A stretch of DNA of 64,000 nucleotides from Candidatus Omnitrophota bacterium (GTDB taxonomy: Bacteria; Omnitrophota; Omnitrophia; Omnitrophales; Aquincolibacteriaceae), in assembly GCA_020632475.1 (NCBI GenBank), contig JACKFM010000001.1:248001-312000 (forward strand), in the 5' to 3' direction. Shown here one piece after another: positions 17,120-24,678 of this stretch. The notes beneath the pieces were generated by a model, which worked only from the letters and a program-made list of their open reading frames with translations, made no database searches and was not told the origin of the DNA. Every line of letters starts with the position of its first letter. Position 1 is the stretch's first letter. The translations under genes were made by a program, and so were the position numbers.

Positions 17120-17950
17120 ATGATGGAAGAGCTTACACCTAAAAAAACAATTGGTATTATTGCGGGCAATGGCCGTTTTCCGGTCTTGGCCGCCCACGAG
17201 TGTAGAAAGTTAGGGTATCGTTTAGTGGTGACGGCGATTCGGGGCGAGACCGAGCCGGTCATGGAGCAGCTGGCCGACGAGTTAATTTGGGTTAAGATCG
17301 GTGAGTTGAAAAAAATGGTGAAGTTTTTTAAAAAGGAAAATGTCACCGAAGCGGTCATGGCCGGAAAAATCGAAAAGGTCCGGCTCTTTCAGGAGAACGT
17401 TCAGCCCGATTTTGAAATGATGAAAGTGGTTATGAAAGTGCGTGATTTTAAAGACGACAGCCTTTTGTTGGGCATTACCGGTTATCTGGAGTCACAGGGC
17501 GTTCATTTAATGGATTCGACCTTTTTTTTGAAAAAAGCCATGCCGGGCGCAGGTGTCTTGGGAAAGAAAAAGCCGTCAAAGCCGATTGTTGAAGATATTC
17601 AGTTCGGATTTGAAATCGCAAAAGCGATTGCCGCTCTTGATTTAGGACAGACGGTGGTGGTTAAGAAAAAAGCGGTTCTGGCAGTTGAAACCATTGAGGG
17701 AACGGATCAGGCAATTCTTCGCGGCGGAAAACTGGGATGCGGAAAAGTGACTGTGGTAAAAGTTGCAAAACCTAATCAGGATATGCGTTTTGACGTACCG
17801 GCCGTCGGATTAAAAACTTTAAAGAGCCTGAGTGATGTTCAGGCCGAGGCCTTTGCTTTTGAGGCCGGAAAAACCATTTTCTTAGATCTTGAAGAATTTG
17901 TTGAGCGCGCCGATCAGAAAGGAATCGTGCTTTACGGAGTGGAGTCATAA
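17120..17950 (+). CDS. lpxI: UDP-2,3-diacylglucosamine pyrophosphatase LpxI (DUF1009)
   Basis: This 276-residue protein has the LpxI pattern: IGIIAGNGRFPVLAAHECRK at the N-terminus, GELKKMVKFFKKENVTEAVM, AGKIEKVRLF, DDSLLLGI and, C-terminally, QTVVVKKKAVLAVETIEGTD then GCGKVTVVKVAKPNQDMRFD and VPAVG. LpxI hydrolyses UDP-2,3-diacyl-GlcN to lipid X and replaces LpxH in many non-gamma lineages, which suits its place right after lpxA. Two adjacent ATGs (17120, 17123) are possible starts. The next gene begins five bases after its stop. Confidence 0.9.
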   Translation: MMEELTPKKTIGIIAGNGRFPVLAAHECRKLGYRLVVTAIRGETEPVMEQLADELIWVKIGELKKMVKFFKKENVTEAVMAGKIEKVRLFQENVQPDFEMMKVVMKVRDFKDDSLLLGITGYLESQGVHLMDSTFFLKKAMPGAGVLGKKKPSKPIVEDIQFGFEIAKAIAALDLGQTVVVKKKAVLAVETIEGTDQAILRGGKLGCGKVTVVKVAKPNQDMRFDVPAVGLKTLKSLSDVQAEAFAFEAGKTIFLDLEEFVERADQKGIVLYGVES

Positions 17951-17955
17951 AGAAC

Positions 17956-19566
17956 ATGCCGAAACAAACCCCAAAAAATAAGTTGAACATGGAATCCTCC
18001 AAACGCGAGGAACAGGATTTGACCGTTCTTCACGAGATCGGTAAAACACTGGGCTCTTCCAATGATCTGAAACTTGTGATTCGGCAGATTATGGGGATTT
18101 TACATGAGAAAATGGGGATGGAACGCGGTACGGTCACACTTCTGGATGATCAAACCAAAGAGCTCTTTATTCAGGATGCCTATGGTCTGGATGAAGAGGA
18201 AATTAAAAGAGGCCGCTATCTTTTGGGTGAGGGAATTACCGGTAAGGTGGTGGCTGCCGGTGAACCGTTCGTGGTTCCGAACGTGGGAAACGAACCGCTT
18301 TTTTTAAACCGCACCGGTTCGCGTGACGTGAAAAGAAAGACCATTGCTTTTATTTGTATTCCGATCAAGCTCGACCAAAAAACAATCGGGGCTTTGAGCG
18401 TCGACCCCCAATTCAGAGAGGATGACAATACCTTTAATCAGGATATTCGCCTTTTGACCATTATCAGTTCCATGATTGCCCAGGCGGTCAGAATTCACCG
18501 AATGGTTCAAAAAGAAAAGGAAAAACTCCAAACGGAAAACAAGCTTTTAAAGCAGGAGCTGAAGAAAAAATTTCATCCCACGAATATTATCGGTGAGAGC
18601 AAACGGATGATGGATGTTTATGCCTCGATAGAGCTTGTCAGTCAGACGAGTGCAACGGTGATGCTCAGAGGTGAGAGCGGTACGGGTAAGGAACTTGTTG
18701 CGCATGCCATTCATTACAATAGCGACCGTCCCGACGGTCCGTTTATTAAAGTTTCGTGCGCGGCTCTGCCGGAAACATTGTTAGAAGCCGAGCTTTTTGG
18801 ATATGAAAAAGGTGCCTTTACCGGAGCGATGCGCAATAAACCCGGACGTTTTGAATTGGCTAATAACGGGACGCTTTTTCTGGACGAGATCGGGGATATT
18901 TCAGCCAGTACACAGGTTAAACTCTTACGAGTACTGCAGGAGAAGGAATTTGAACGTGTCGGGGGAACCGAAACCCTTCGCGTCAACATTCGCCTGATTA
19001 CAGCGACCAATAAGGACCTGGAAAAAGAAGTCCGGGAAGGAAAATTTCGTGAAGATTTGTATTATCGGCTGAATGTAGTGCCTGTTTTTCTACCCTCTTT
19101 AAGAGAGAGAAAAGAAGATATTCCGATGCTCGTCGATCATTTTCTTGCCTTAAGTAATCAGGAGCATCGCAAAAACGTGCGTTATATTGCGGATGCAGCC
19201 ATGGAATATTTAATGAATTACATGTGGCCCGGAAATGTCCGCGAACTTCAGAATGCCATCGAACGTTCTGTGGTTCTCTGTAAGACGGATACGCTCACGG
19301 CTGAATTATTTCCGATACCGGGCACTAAAACAGCGCCTGTTTTAACCGGCCTTAATATGCCTGAACATGTCTCTAATCTGGAGACAAGACCGGATAAGAT
19401 CGTGGGGGACGGCTCTTTGACTGATCAGGTCGAAGCCCTTGAAAAACAGATGATTATGCAGGTTCTTGAAAAAAACAACGGCAACCAGCGGCAGGCAGCC
19501 AAAGCGCTTGGAATTACCGAACGCATCCTCGGGTACAAAGTTAAAAAATACGGCATCAAAGTATAA
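17956..19566 (+). CDS. Sigma54-dependent transcriptional activator with GAF domain (NifA/FhlA type)
   Basis: This is a 536-residue enhancer-binding regulator. A GAF sensor domain spans about residues 25-180 (DLTVLHEIGKTLGSSNDLKL, GEGITGKVVAAGEPFVVPNV). The AAA+ domain spans about 207-440: Walker A GESGTGKE, the sigma54-contact loop GAFTGA, Walker B TLFLDEIGDIS, and the R-finger region. The C-terminal Fis-type helix-turn-helix is NNGNQRQAAKALGITERILG. It would activate sigma54 promoters in response to a ligand or redox signal sensed by GAF. glnA follows 16 bases downstream, so nitrogen control is the natural guess, but the target genes are not shown by sequence. Confidence 0.92.
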   Translation: MPKQTPKNKLNMESSKREEQDLTVLHEIGKTLGSSNDLKLVIRQIMGILHEKMGMERGTVTLLDDQTKELFIQDAYGLDEEEIKRGRYLLGEGITGKVVAAGEPFVVPNVGNEPLFLNRTGSRDVKRKTIAFICIPIKLDQKTIGALSVDPQFREDDNTFNQDIRLLTIISSMIAQAVRIHRMVQKEKEKLQTENKLLKQELKKKFHPTNIIGESKRMMDVYASIELVSQTSATVMLRGESGTGKELVAHAIHYNSDRPDGPFIKVSCAALPETLLEAELFGYEKGAFTGAMRNKPGRFELANNGTLFLDEIGDISASTQVKLLRVLQEKEFERVGGTETLRVNIRLITATNKDLEKEVREGKFREDLYYRLNVVPVFLPSLRERKEDIPMLVDHFLALSNQEHRKNVRYIADAAMEYLMNYMWPGNVRELQNAIERSVVLCKTDTLTAELFPIPGTKTAPVLTGLNMPEHVSNLETRPDKIVGDGSLTDQVEALEKQMIMQVLEKNNGNQRQAAKALGITERILGYKVKKYGIKV

Positions 19567-19582
19567 ACTTATTTTGAGGTGA

Positions 19583-21082
19583 ATGATGACCACGCTAGTG
19601 ACTGAAAAAGACGATCATGATGATTTCTCAAAAGGTGAGGATCGTCCCAGAACCCCGGAAGCGATTAAAGCCTATATCCAAAAAAAAGATATCCAGGTTG
19701 TCGATCTGAAATTTAATGATCTTCCCGGTCTTTGGCAGCATTTTTCAATTCCTGCCTCGGAACTACTGCATTATGACAAACTTGAAAAGAGTCTCTGGGT
19801 GCAGGGGATCGGTTTTGACGGATCGAGTATTCGTGGATTTAAAAAGATTCAGGAAAGCGATATGATTTTGAAACCCGATCCGGCGACAGCGGTTTTAGAT
19901 CCGGTTTGCAAAATTCCGACCTTGAGTCTTATTTGTGATATTTATGACCCCATCACCAAAGAACCGTATTCGCGTGATCCCCGTTATATTGCCAAGAAAG
20001 CCGAAGCTTATCTTAAGAAAAGCGGTATTGCCGATCGCAGTTTTTGGGGACCGGAAGCGGAGTTTTTTATTCTTGATGATGTCCGTTTTGATCAAACCGA
20101 AAACTCAGCATACTATTATGTGGATTCGGTTGAAGGGACTTGGAATACGGGCCGGGATGAAAAGCCTAATTTAGGTTATAAACCGCGGTATAAAGAAGGT
20201 TACTTTCCGGTCCCTCCGCATGATACGCTGCAGGACATTCGTTCTGAAATTATGATTACGCTGCGTAAAGCAGGCGTGCCGGTTGAATGTCATCACCACG
20301 AAGTCGCAACCGGGGGACAATGTGAAATCGATATTCGCTATAGTCCGCTGGTTGAAATGGCTGATCATATTTTGATGTATAAATATGTAATTAAGAATGT
20401 GGTCCGTAAATATAACAAGACCGCCACATTTATGCCGAAGCCGCTTTTTAATGATAACGGATCGGGGATGCATGTTCATTCCAGCTTGTGGAAAAGCGGT
20501 GCACCGCTTTTTTATGATGCTAAAGGCTATGCGCAGATTAGCGATGTCTGTAAATGGTATATCGGCGGTATTTTAAATCATGCCCGTGCCATTATGGCTT
20601 TTGCCGCTCCGACGACCAATTCTTATAGGCGTTTGGTTCCGGGCTTTGAAGCTCCGGTCAATTTAGCCTATTCGGCCCGCAACCGTTCTGCAGTCTGCCG
20701 GATTCCGGTTTACTCGGCTGAGGCCGCTTCTAAGCGTGTCGAGTTTCGTGCTCCCGATCCAAGTGCCAACAGTTACCTTGCCTTTTCAGCGATCCTGATG
20801 GCGGGTCTGGACGGTATTCGCAAAAAGATTGATCCGGGCGCCCCGCTTGAAAAAAATATTTATGATTTGTCACCTGAGGAAAAGGCCAAAATCGGCAGTG
20901 TTCCGGGTTCTCTTGAAGAGGCAATGGAATGTCTTGAAAAAGATCATGCCTTTTTGCTGGAGGGCGATGTCTTTACACGCGATGTGATTGAAACCTGGAT
21001 TGATTACAAGCGCGAGACCGAAGTCGAACCTCTAAAATTGCGTCCCCACCCGTATGAATTCCACATGTACTTCGATATTTAG
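19583..21082 (+). CDS. glnA: Glutamine synthetase, type I
   Basis: The 499-residue dodecameric enzyme makes glutamine from glutamate, ammonia and ATP. It has an N-terminal extension of about 25 charged residues, then [38 protein letters not shown] (metal Glu), [13 protein letters not shown], the ATP motif [20 protein letters not shown], and [13 protein letters not shown] / [19 protein letters not shown]. The adenylylation-type loop reads [10 protein letters not shown] with Tyr427, so ATase control is possible. It is co-transcribed with the GAF-sigma54 activator upstream. It is followed by a palindromic tandem repeat. Confidence 0.95.
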   Translation: MMTTLVTEKDDHDDFSKGEDRPRTPEAIKAYIQKKDIQVVDLKFNDLPGLWQHFSIPASELLHYDKLEKSLWVQGIGFDGSSIRGFKKIQESDMILKPDPATAVLDPVCKIPTLSLICDIYDPITKEPYSRDPRYIAKKAEAYLKKSGIADRSFWGPEAEFFILDDVRFDQTENSAYYYVDSVEGTWNTGRDEKPNLGYKPRYKEGYFPVPPHDTLQDIRSEIMITLRKAGVPVECHHHEVATGGQCEIDIRYSPLVEMADHILMYKYVIKNVVRKYNKTATFMPKPLFNDNGSGMHVHSSLWKSGAPLFYDAKGYAQISDVCKWYIGGILNHARAIMAFAAPTTNSYRRLVPGFEAPVNLAYSARNRSAVCRIPVYSAEAASKRVEFRAPDPSANSYLAFSAILMAGLDGIRKKIDPGAPLEKNIYDLSPEEKAKIGSVPGSLEEAMECLEKDHAFLLEGDVFTRDVIETWIDYKRETEVEPLKLRPHPYEFHMYFDI

Positions 21083-21261
21083 AGCTTGTTCAATTTGAAA
21101 AAGAGTTTTGTATTCAAATTGATTACAAGCTCTTACCCTGTCGCGAAGACGACAGGGCTAGAGGAATGTTCAATTTGAAAAAGAGTTTTGTATTCAAATT
21201 GATTACAAGCTCTTACCCTGTCGCGAAGACGACAGGGCTAGAGGAATGTTCAATTTGAAAA
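21083..21261 (+). repeat. 80-bp tandem palindromic repeat downstream of glnA
   Basis: Two nearly identical units and the start of a third have a period of 80 bases (GTTCAATTTGAA at 21088, 21168 and 21248). Each unit contains two hairpins. One is a long stem in which CAATTTGAA pairs with TTCAAATTG and, for the first unit, GAGCTTGT with ACAAGCTC. The other is CCCTGTCG/CGACAGGG (21136-21157) with a six-base loop. This starts directly at the glnA stop, so the first unit may act as a transcript terminator or stabiliser, and the duplication looks recent. Confidence 0.7.
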
Positions 21262-21286
21262 GAATTTTATTCTTTTCTCCTCTTCC

Positions 21287-21478
21287 AATTTTGTTGAAAC
21301 CTTTGTAGTATGGAAATCGAGCAAAGAGAATATTATGAAGAAACAATTAGCGCCGTTTATGAGTGCAGGAGATCACCCTGCCGTACGGGCAGGGAAGCTC
21401 CAAAGCGATTGGCGCGTTTCGCGATAATATTCTCTTTGCCATGAACCTTTGTTGTTCTTAGAAGATTTCAACAAAATT
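21287..21478 (+). repeat. Long nested-palindrome element, copy A (upstream of rtcB)
   Basis: A roughly 190-nt sequence folds into one long interrupted hairpin. Outer 13 bp: AATTTTGTTGAAA (21287-21299) with its complement at 21466-21478. Then 15 perfect pairs: GCAAAGAGAATATTA (21321-21335) with 21425-21439. Then GCGCC/GGCGC (21350/21411), GGAG/CTCC (21368/21398) and CCCTGCC/GGCAGGG (21376/21388). A second copy lies at 37121-37316, before the giant gene, with compensatory changes. It ends about 22 bases before the rtcB ATG. It may be a mobile palindrome (MITE-like) or a structured RNA leader. Confidence 0.75.
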
Positions 21479-21500
21479 CTTTTCTCTATTTCTTCTTTTT

Positions 21501-22724
21501 ATGAATATTCCGACCCATTATGATGTCATCCAAACTGACGGTTTGCCCGTGAAGGCCTGGACGCGAGGCGTCGAGCTTGAAGAGGAGGCACGTCAGCAGC
21601 TTCTGAATATTGCCCGGATGCCGTTTGTTTACCGGCATATCGCCGCCATGCCTGATGTGCACTGGGGAATCGGTGCCACGGTCGGGAGTGTTATTCCCAC
21701 ATTGGGCGCGGTCATCCCGGCAGCGGTGGGAGTCGATATCGGGTGCGGTATGATGGCTGTCAAAACCACGCTGCAGGCATCTGGTTTGCCCGATAATTTA
21801 AAACAAATCCGGCATCTCATTGAAAAGGCTGTTCCGCACGGCAGAACAAATGGCGGTGGGCGCGGAGATGTGGGCGCATGGCAGGATATTCCATCCCGCC
21901 ACGGAGAGATTTGGAATGAACGTTTTTCGGAACGTTTTAAACGGATTGTCGAAAAGCATCCGCAGGCTAACGGGAAGAATACGGTCAATCATCTGGGGAC
22001 GCTCGGTACGGGAAATCATTTTATTGAAGTTTGTCTGGATGAGCAGGATTATGTGTGGCTGATGCTGCATAGCGGTTCGCGTGGTATCGGTAATCGTTTT
22101 GGAAACTATTTTATTGAATTGGCCAAGCAGGACATGAAGACCCATCTGAAAGATTTGCCGGACCGGGATCTGGCTTATTTATCCGAAGGGACAAAACATT
22201 TTGACGAGTATCTTGAGGCGGTTTCCTGGGCGCAGGAATTTGCTTTAGCCAACCGTCAACTCATGATGCAGAATCTCATCAAAGCTCTAAAAACACAATT
22301 TGAGTTTGAACTGACCAAGACCGCTGTCAATTGCCATCATAATTATTTAGCCCGGGAACGCCATTTTGGCAAAGAGGTCATTATCACCCGTAAAGGTGCG
22401 GTGCGTGCACAAGACGGAGAGTTGGGGATTATTCCCGGAAGCATGGGCGCCCGTTCATTTATTGTCCGAGGGAAGGGGAATGCGGATAGTTTTAATAGCT
22501 GTTCACACGGAGCCGGGCGCAGAATGTCGCGCCGGCAGGCCAAAAAGCAGATCAGTCTTGTTGACCATGAAAAGGCTACGGCCGGAGTCGAGTGCCGAAA
22601 AGATAAGGATGTCCTTGATGAGTCTCCGGCGGCCTATAAATCCATTGAATCGGTGATGCGTGCTCAGGAGGATTTGGTTGAAATTATTCATACTCTTAAG
22701 CAGATCGTTTGTGTTAAAGGCTGA
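21501..22724 (+). CDS. rtcB: RNA-splicing ligase RtcB
   Basis: This 407-residue GTP- and Mn-dependent ligase joins 2',3'-cyclic phosphate or 3'-phosphate RNA ends to 5'-hydroxyl ends, in tRNA or RNA repair. Motifs: MPDVHWGIGATVGSVIPT, VGVDIGCGMMAVKT (metal Cys/Asp), GTLGTGNHFIEVCLDE, HSGSRGIGN, VNCHHNYL, GIIPGSMGARSFIVRGKG and SCSHGAGR with the guanylylated His. No archease gene is adjacent. The start ATG 21501 follows a T-rich stretch without an obvious Shine-Dalgarno site. Confidence 0.95.
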   Translation: MNIPTHYDVIQTDGLPVKAWTRGVELEEEARQQLLNIARMPFVYRHIAAMPDVHWGIGATVGSVIPTLGAVIPAAVGVDIGCGMMAVKTTLQASGLPDNLKQIRHLIEKAVPHGRTNGGGRGDVGAWQDIPSRHGEIWNERFSERFKRIVEKHPQANGKNTVNHLGTLGTGNHFIEVCLDEQDYVWLMLHSGSRGIGNRFGNYFIELAKQDMKTHLKDLPDRDLAYLSEGTKHFDEYLEAVSWAQEFALANRQLMMQNLIKALKTQFEFELTKTAVNCHHNYLARERHFGKEVIITRKGAVRAQDGELGIIPGSMGARSFIVRGKGNADSFNSCSHGAGRRMSRRQAKKQISLVDHEKATAGVECRKDKDVLDESPAAYKSIESVMRAQEDLVEIIHTLKQIVCVKG

Positions 22725-22839
22725 ATTCCAAGCCTATTTTTTTGCTCAACTCTTGAAAATATCCTGCCGAAAATCTAAGAGTGGTTGATAATCGCTCTTT
22801 GAAGCCGTTTTAACCTTTCATCCGCGTAGGAGGTGTTTA

Positions 22840-23118
22840 ATGTACACCTGCAATATATGTGCCGGTGAATTTGCATATCTGATCTTTGAGTACAATACCA
22901 TCGTTTGTGAAAAATGTTCCATCCACAAAAATATATCCAACTGTCAGGATCTTGACACCGTTCCGGTCACTCTCATCGAACCGGAAACCAATTTTGAAGT
23001 CCAGGAAAGAGATGCTAAACAACTCTTTGAAATCATTGAACAGATTGAAAATCCCCAGATTCGTGAAGATTTTCGCGACTTGGCGCAGCAGTATTTTGAA
23101 GGAAATTTAGAAGAATAG
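22840..23118 (+). CDS. Small zinc-ribbon-like hypothetical protein (92 aa)
   Basis: I do not recognise a family. The first 40 residues carry two Cys pairs, YTCNIC and VCEKCS, in a zinc-ribbon arrangement (C-x2-C, about 25 residues, C-x2-C) with another Cys (SNC) after. The C-terminal half (residues 58-92) is acidic and helical (DAKQLFEIIEQIENPQIRED). An excellent TAGGAGGTG ribosome binding site lies seven bases before the ATG, so it is surely translated. It stands alone between rtcB and a bidirectional terminator. It could be a small regulator or adaptor; function unknown. Confidence 0.8.
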   Translation: MYTCNICAGEFAYLIFEYNTIVCEKCSIHKNISNCQDLDTVPVTLIEPETNFEVQERDAKQLFEIIEQIENPQIREDFRDLAQQYFEGNLEE

Positions 23119-23151
23119 TTTCGGCCTATTGATACCATGATATAAACCATA

Positions 23152-23191
23152 AAAAGGCAGGTCTTTAGCAGAAGACCTGCCTTTTCTTTTT
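23152..23191. terminator. Bidirectional terminator between convergent genes
   Basis: A perfect 14-bp stem pairs AAAAGGCAGGTCTT (23152-23165) with AAGACCTGCCTTTT (23172-23185) around TAGCAG, followed by CTTTTTTT on the + strand. The A-run on the other side supplies the T tract on the minus strand. It serves the zinc-ribbon gene (+) and the membrane Hsp20 gene (-). Confidence 0.9.
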
Positions 23192-23202
23192 TTGCATCAG
23201 AG

Positions 23203-23910
23203 TCATTCAACGGTAATTTTGCTGGTAGCCGCTCCGTTTTTTTTCGGCAGTGTGACCGTCAGCACGCCGTTATCGTAGGCAGCCTTAATCCCATTCTCAT
23301 CGACCGGACCCGGGAGGTTAATGGTTCTGGCAAACGACCCATAACTCCTTTCCTGAGCGTAAAATCCATTACCGTCATTTTTAGACTCGCGTTCAGACTG
23401 ACGAACTCCCTGGAGCGTCAGCAGATTTCCCTGTACATGAATATTGATCTTATCCTTTTCAAGCCCGGGCAAATCCGATTTGACGACGTAGGATTCGGGT
23501 GTTTCTTCAATATCCACGTCGGGCATAAAAGATCCCATGGATCCCAATTGTGAGAATGCCGAATCAGCCATTCCCGCAAAAAGGCGGTTCATGTGTTGAG
23601 ACAGTCGGCTCATAGAAGAAAAAGCATCGTCGAAAAAGGGATCATCGGTAAAAGCCTGGGATTTTGTAAAGGGATGATGTGCCATCCGGTCTTGTGTTCC
23701 TGCCGGAGATGCGTGCGGGGATATCATGTCAAACGGCGACTGTTGCATCGCCGTGACCGGTGCAGGCTCTTTCTTCGCCATATAATGCATGGTCAAAGCG
23801 ATAAACTGCACAACCACCAGCAGACTTAAAAGAGCAATAATCGCAGCTGCCCATTTGGGCATTTTATTATTTTCAGAATTGTTTTTAGAATTGGGAATCG
23901 GCTGTTCCAT
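23203..23910 (-). CDS. Membrane-anchored Hsp20/alpha-crystallin small heat shock protein
   Basis: This 235-residue protein carries a C-terminal alpha-crystallin domain (about residues 130-235). The domain includes PDVDIEETPESYVVKSDLPG, the P-G-L-x-K motif DLPGLEKDKI, the GNLLTLQG strand, and AAYDNGVLTVTLPKK, the conserved A-x-x-x-[ND]-GVL motif. Unusually, it has a single hydrophobic helix at about 20-43 (WAAAIIALLSLLVVVQFIAL), preceded by a short polar N-terminus and followed by a long Pro/Ser/His-rich spacer, so the chaperone domain is probably tethered to the inner membrane. Its ribosome binding site is GAGGTG. It lies downstream of a canonical hsp20 on the same strand. Confidence 0.88.
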   Translation of the reverse strand: MEQPIPNSKNNSENNKMPKWAAAIIALLSLLVVVQFIALTMHYMAKKEPAPVTAMQQSPFDMISPHASPAGTQDRMAHHPFTKSQAFTDDPFFDDAFSSMSRLSQHMNRLFAGMADSAFSQLGSMGSFMPDVDIEETPESYVVKSDLPGLEKDKINIHVQGNLLTLQGVRQSERESKNDGNGFYAQERSYGSFARTINLPGPVDENGIKAAYDNGVLTVTLPKKNGAATSKITVE

Positions 23911-23938
23911 AATGACACACCTCGCTTTTTGAAAAGCG

Positions 23939-23971
23939 GAAAAACAGGCCGCTTATTTTTAAGCGACCTGT
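23939..23971 (-). terminator. Terminator between the two hsp20 genes (minus strand)
   Basis: Read on the minus strand, ACAGGTCGCTTA pairs with TAAGCGGCCTGT (one G-T pair) around a four-A loop, and TTTTTCC follows. Positions on the + strand are 23944-23955 and 23960-23971. It lies directly after the 148-residue hsp20, so the membrane-anchored hsp20 would be expressed by readthrough or its own promoter. Confidence 0.75.
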
Positions 23972-23980
23972 CTTACCAAC

Positions 23981-24427
23981 TTATTCCACCTTAATATCAA
24001 TTTGCTTTTTTTGTGCGTTCTCAGATTTCGGAAGAACGATTTCAAGAACGCCGTTTTTATAGGTAGCGTTAACTTTATCGGCAATGACTTCTGCCGGAAG
24101 TTCTACCGAGCGCGAAAAGGATCCGTAAGAGCACTCACTGTAGTGATAGCCTTCTGATCTCTTCTCGCTTTTGTTCTTACGTTCACCCTGAATGGTGAGC
24201 AGATTACCCTTTACGCTGATCTCTAAATCTTCTTTTTTGAGTCCGGGTAAATCTGTATGCACGAGGAATTTATCTTTTTCCTCGTCAATCTCGACCGCAG
24301 GGTTAAAGTTACGAACCCACGAATTTTCACGGGTCAAAGAACGGTTAAAAACTCGGTTAATGTCCGTTTGTAAATCGTTTAAGAGATTAAACGGATCCCA
24401 AACCTCTCGTTTTCTGATCAGTTCCAT
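23981..24427 (-). CDS. Hsp20/alpha-crystallin small heat shock protein
   Basis: This 148-residue cytosolic small heat shock protein prevents aggregation of unfolding proteins. The sequence opens MELIRKREVWDPFNLLNDLQ, has NPAVEIDEEKDKFLVHTDLP, GLKKEDLEISVKGNLLTIQG, SYGSFSRSVELP, and the A-x-x-x-[ND]-GVL strand ATYKNGVLEIVLPK. It ends IDIKVE, close to the usual K-x-I-x-V/I motif. A perfect AAGGAGG ribosome binding site lies seven bases upstream of the ATG. The gene is followed by a terminator and then a membrane-tethered paralogue. Confidence 0.95.
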   Translation of the reverse strand: MELIRKREVWDPFNLLNDLQTDINRVFNRSLTRENSWVRNFNPAVEIDEEKDKFLVHTDLPGLKKEDLEISVKGNLLTIQGERKNKSEKRSEGYHYSECSYGSFSRSVELPAEVIADKVNATYKNGVLEIVLPKSENAQKKQIDIKVE

Positions 24428-24508
24428 GTTAATTCCTCCTTAGAATCCAAAGCTTTTTACCCTTGAAGCAGGGAGCAAAGCTGTTACATGTTTTCTGAAG
24501 GATATTAA

Positions 24509-24549
24509 TCAAGATGCATGCCACTTCTAGTAACGCTTGGGACATGCCA
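24509..24549 (-). promoter_or_regulatory. Candidate sigma54 (-24/-12) promoter upstream of hsp20
   Basis: On the minus strand, TGGCATGTCCCAAGC (24549 to 24535) has GG and GC dinucleotides at the -24/-12 spacing, but AAGC instead of TTGC. An overlapping site TGGCATGCATCTTGA (24523 to 24509) keeps TTG but has A in place of the final C. Either would start transcription roughly 70-100 bases before the hsp20 ATG at 24427. A sigma54 activator is encoded at 17956. The remainder of 24428-24678 shows a TGTGACA/TGTCACA-type hairpin near 24611-24637 and no gene. Confidence 0.35.
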
Positions 24550-24678
24550 TAAGTTTCAGAAATCTAAAGGGGTTAGTAAAAATAGCCACATATCGTAGAG
24601 TAAAAGATGTGTGACAGAAATGTGTTTTTTTGTCACACGACGTGTGTTCACCGGACACATCGTGCCCGTCAACAGAAC

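Noticed and set aside
21287..21478. Insertion sequence with terminal repeats
   Set aside because: There is no transposase or room for one; the whole 190 nt folds into nested stems, so it is at most a nonautonomous element.
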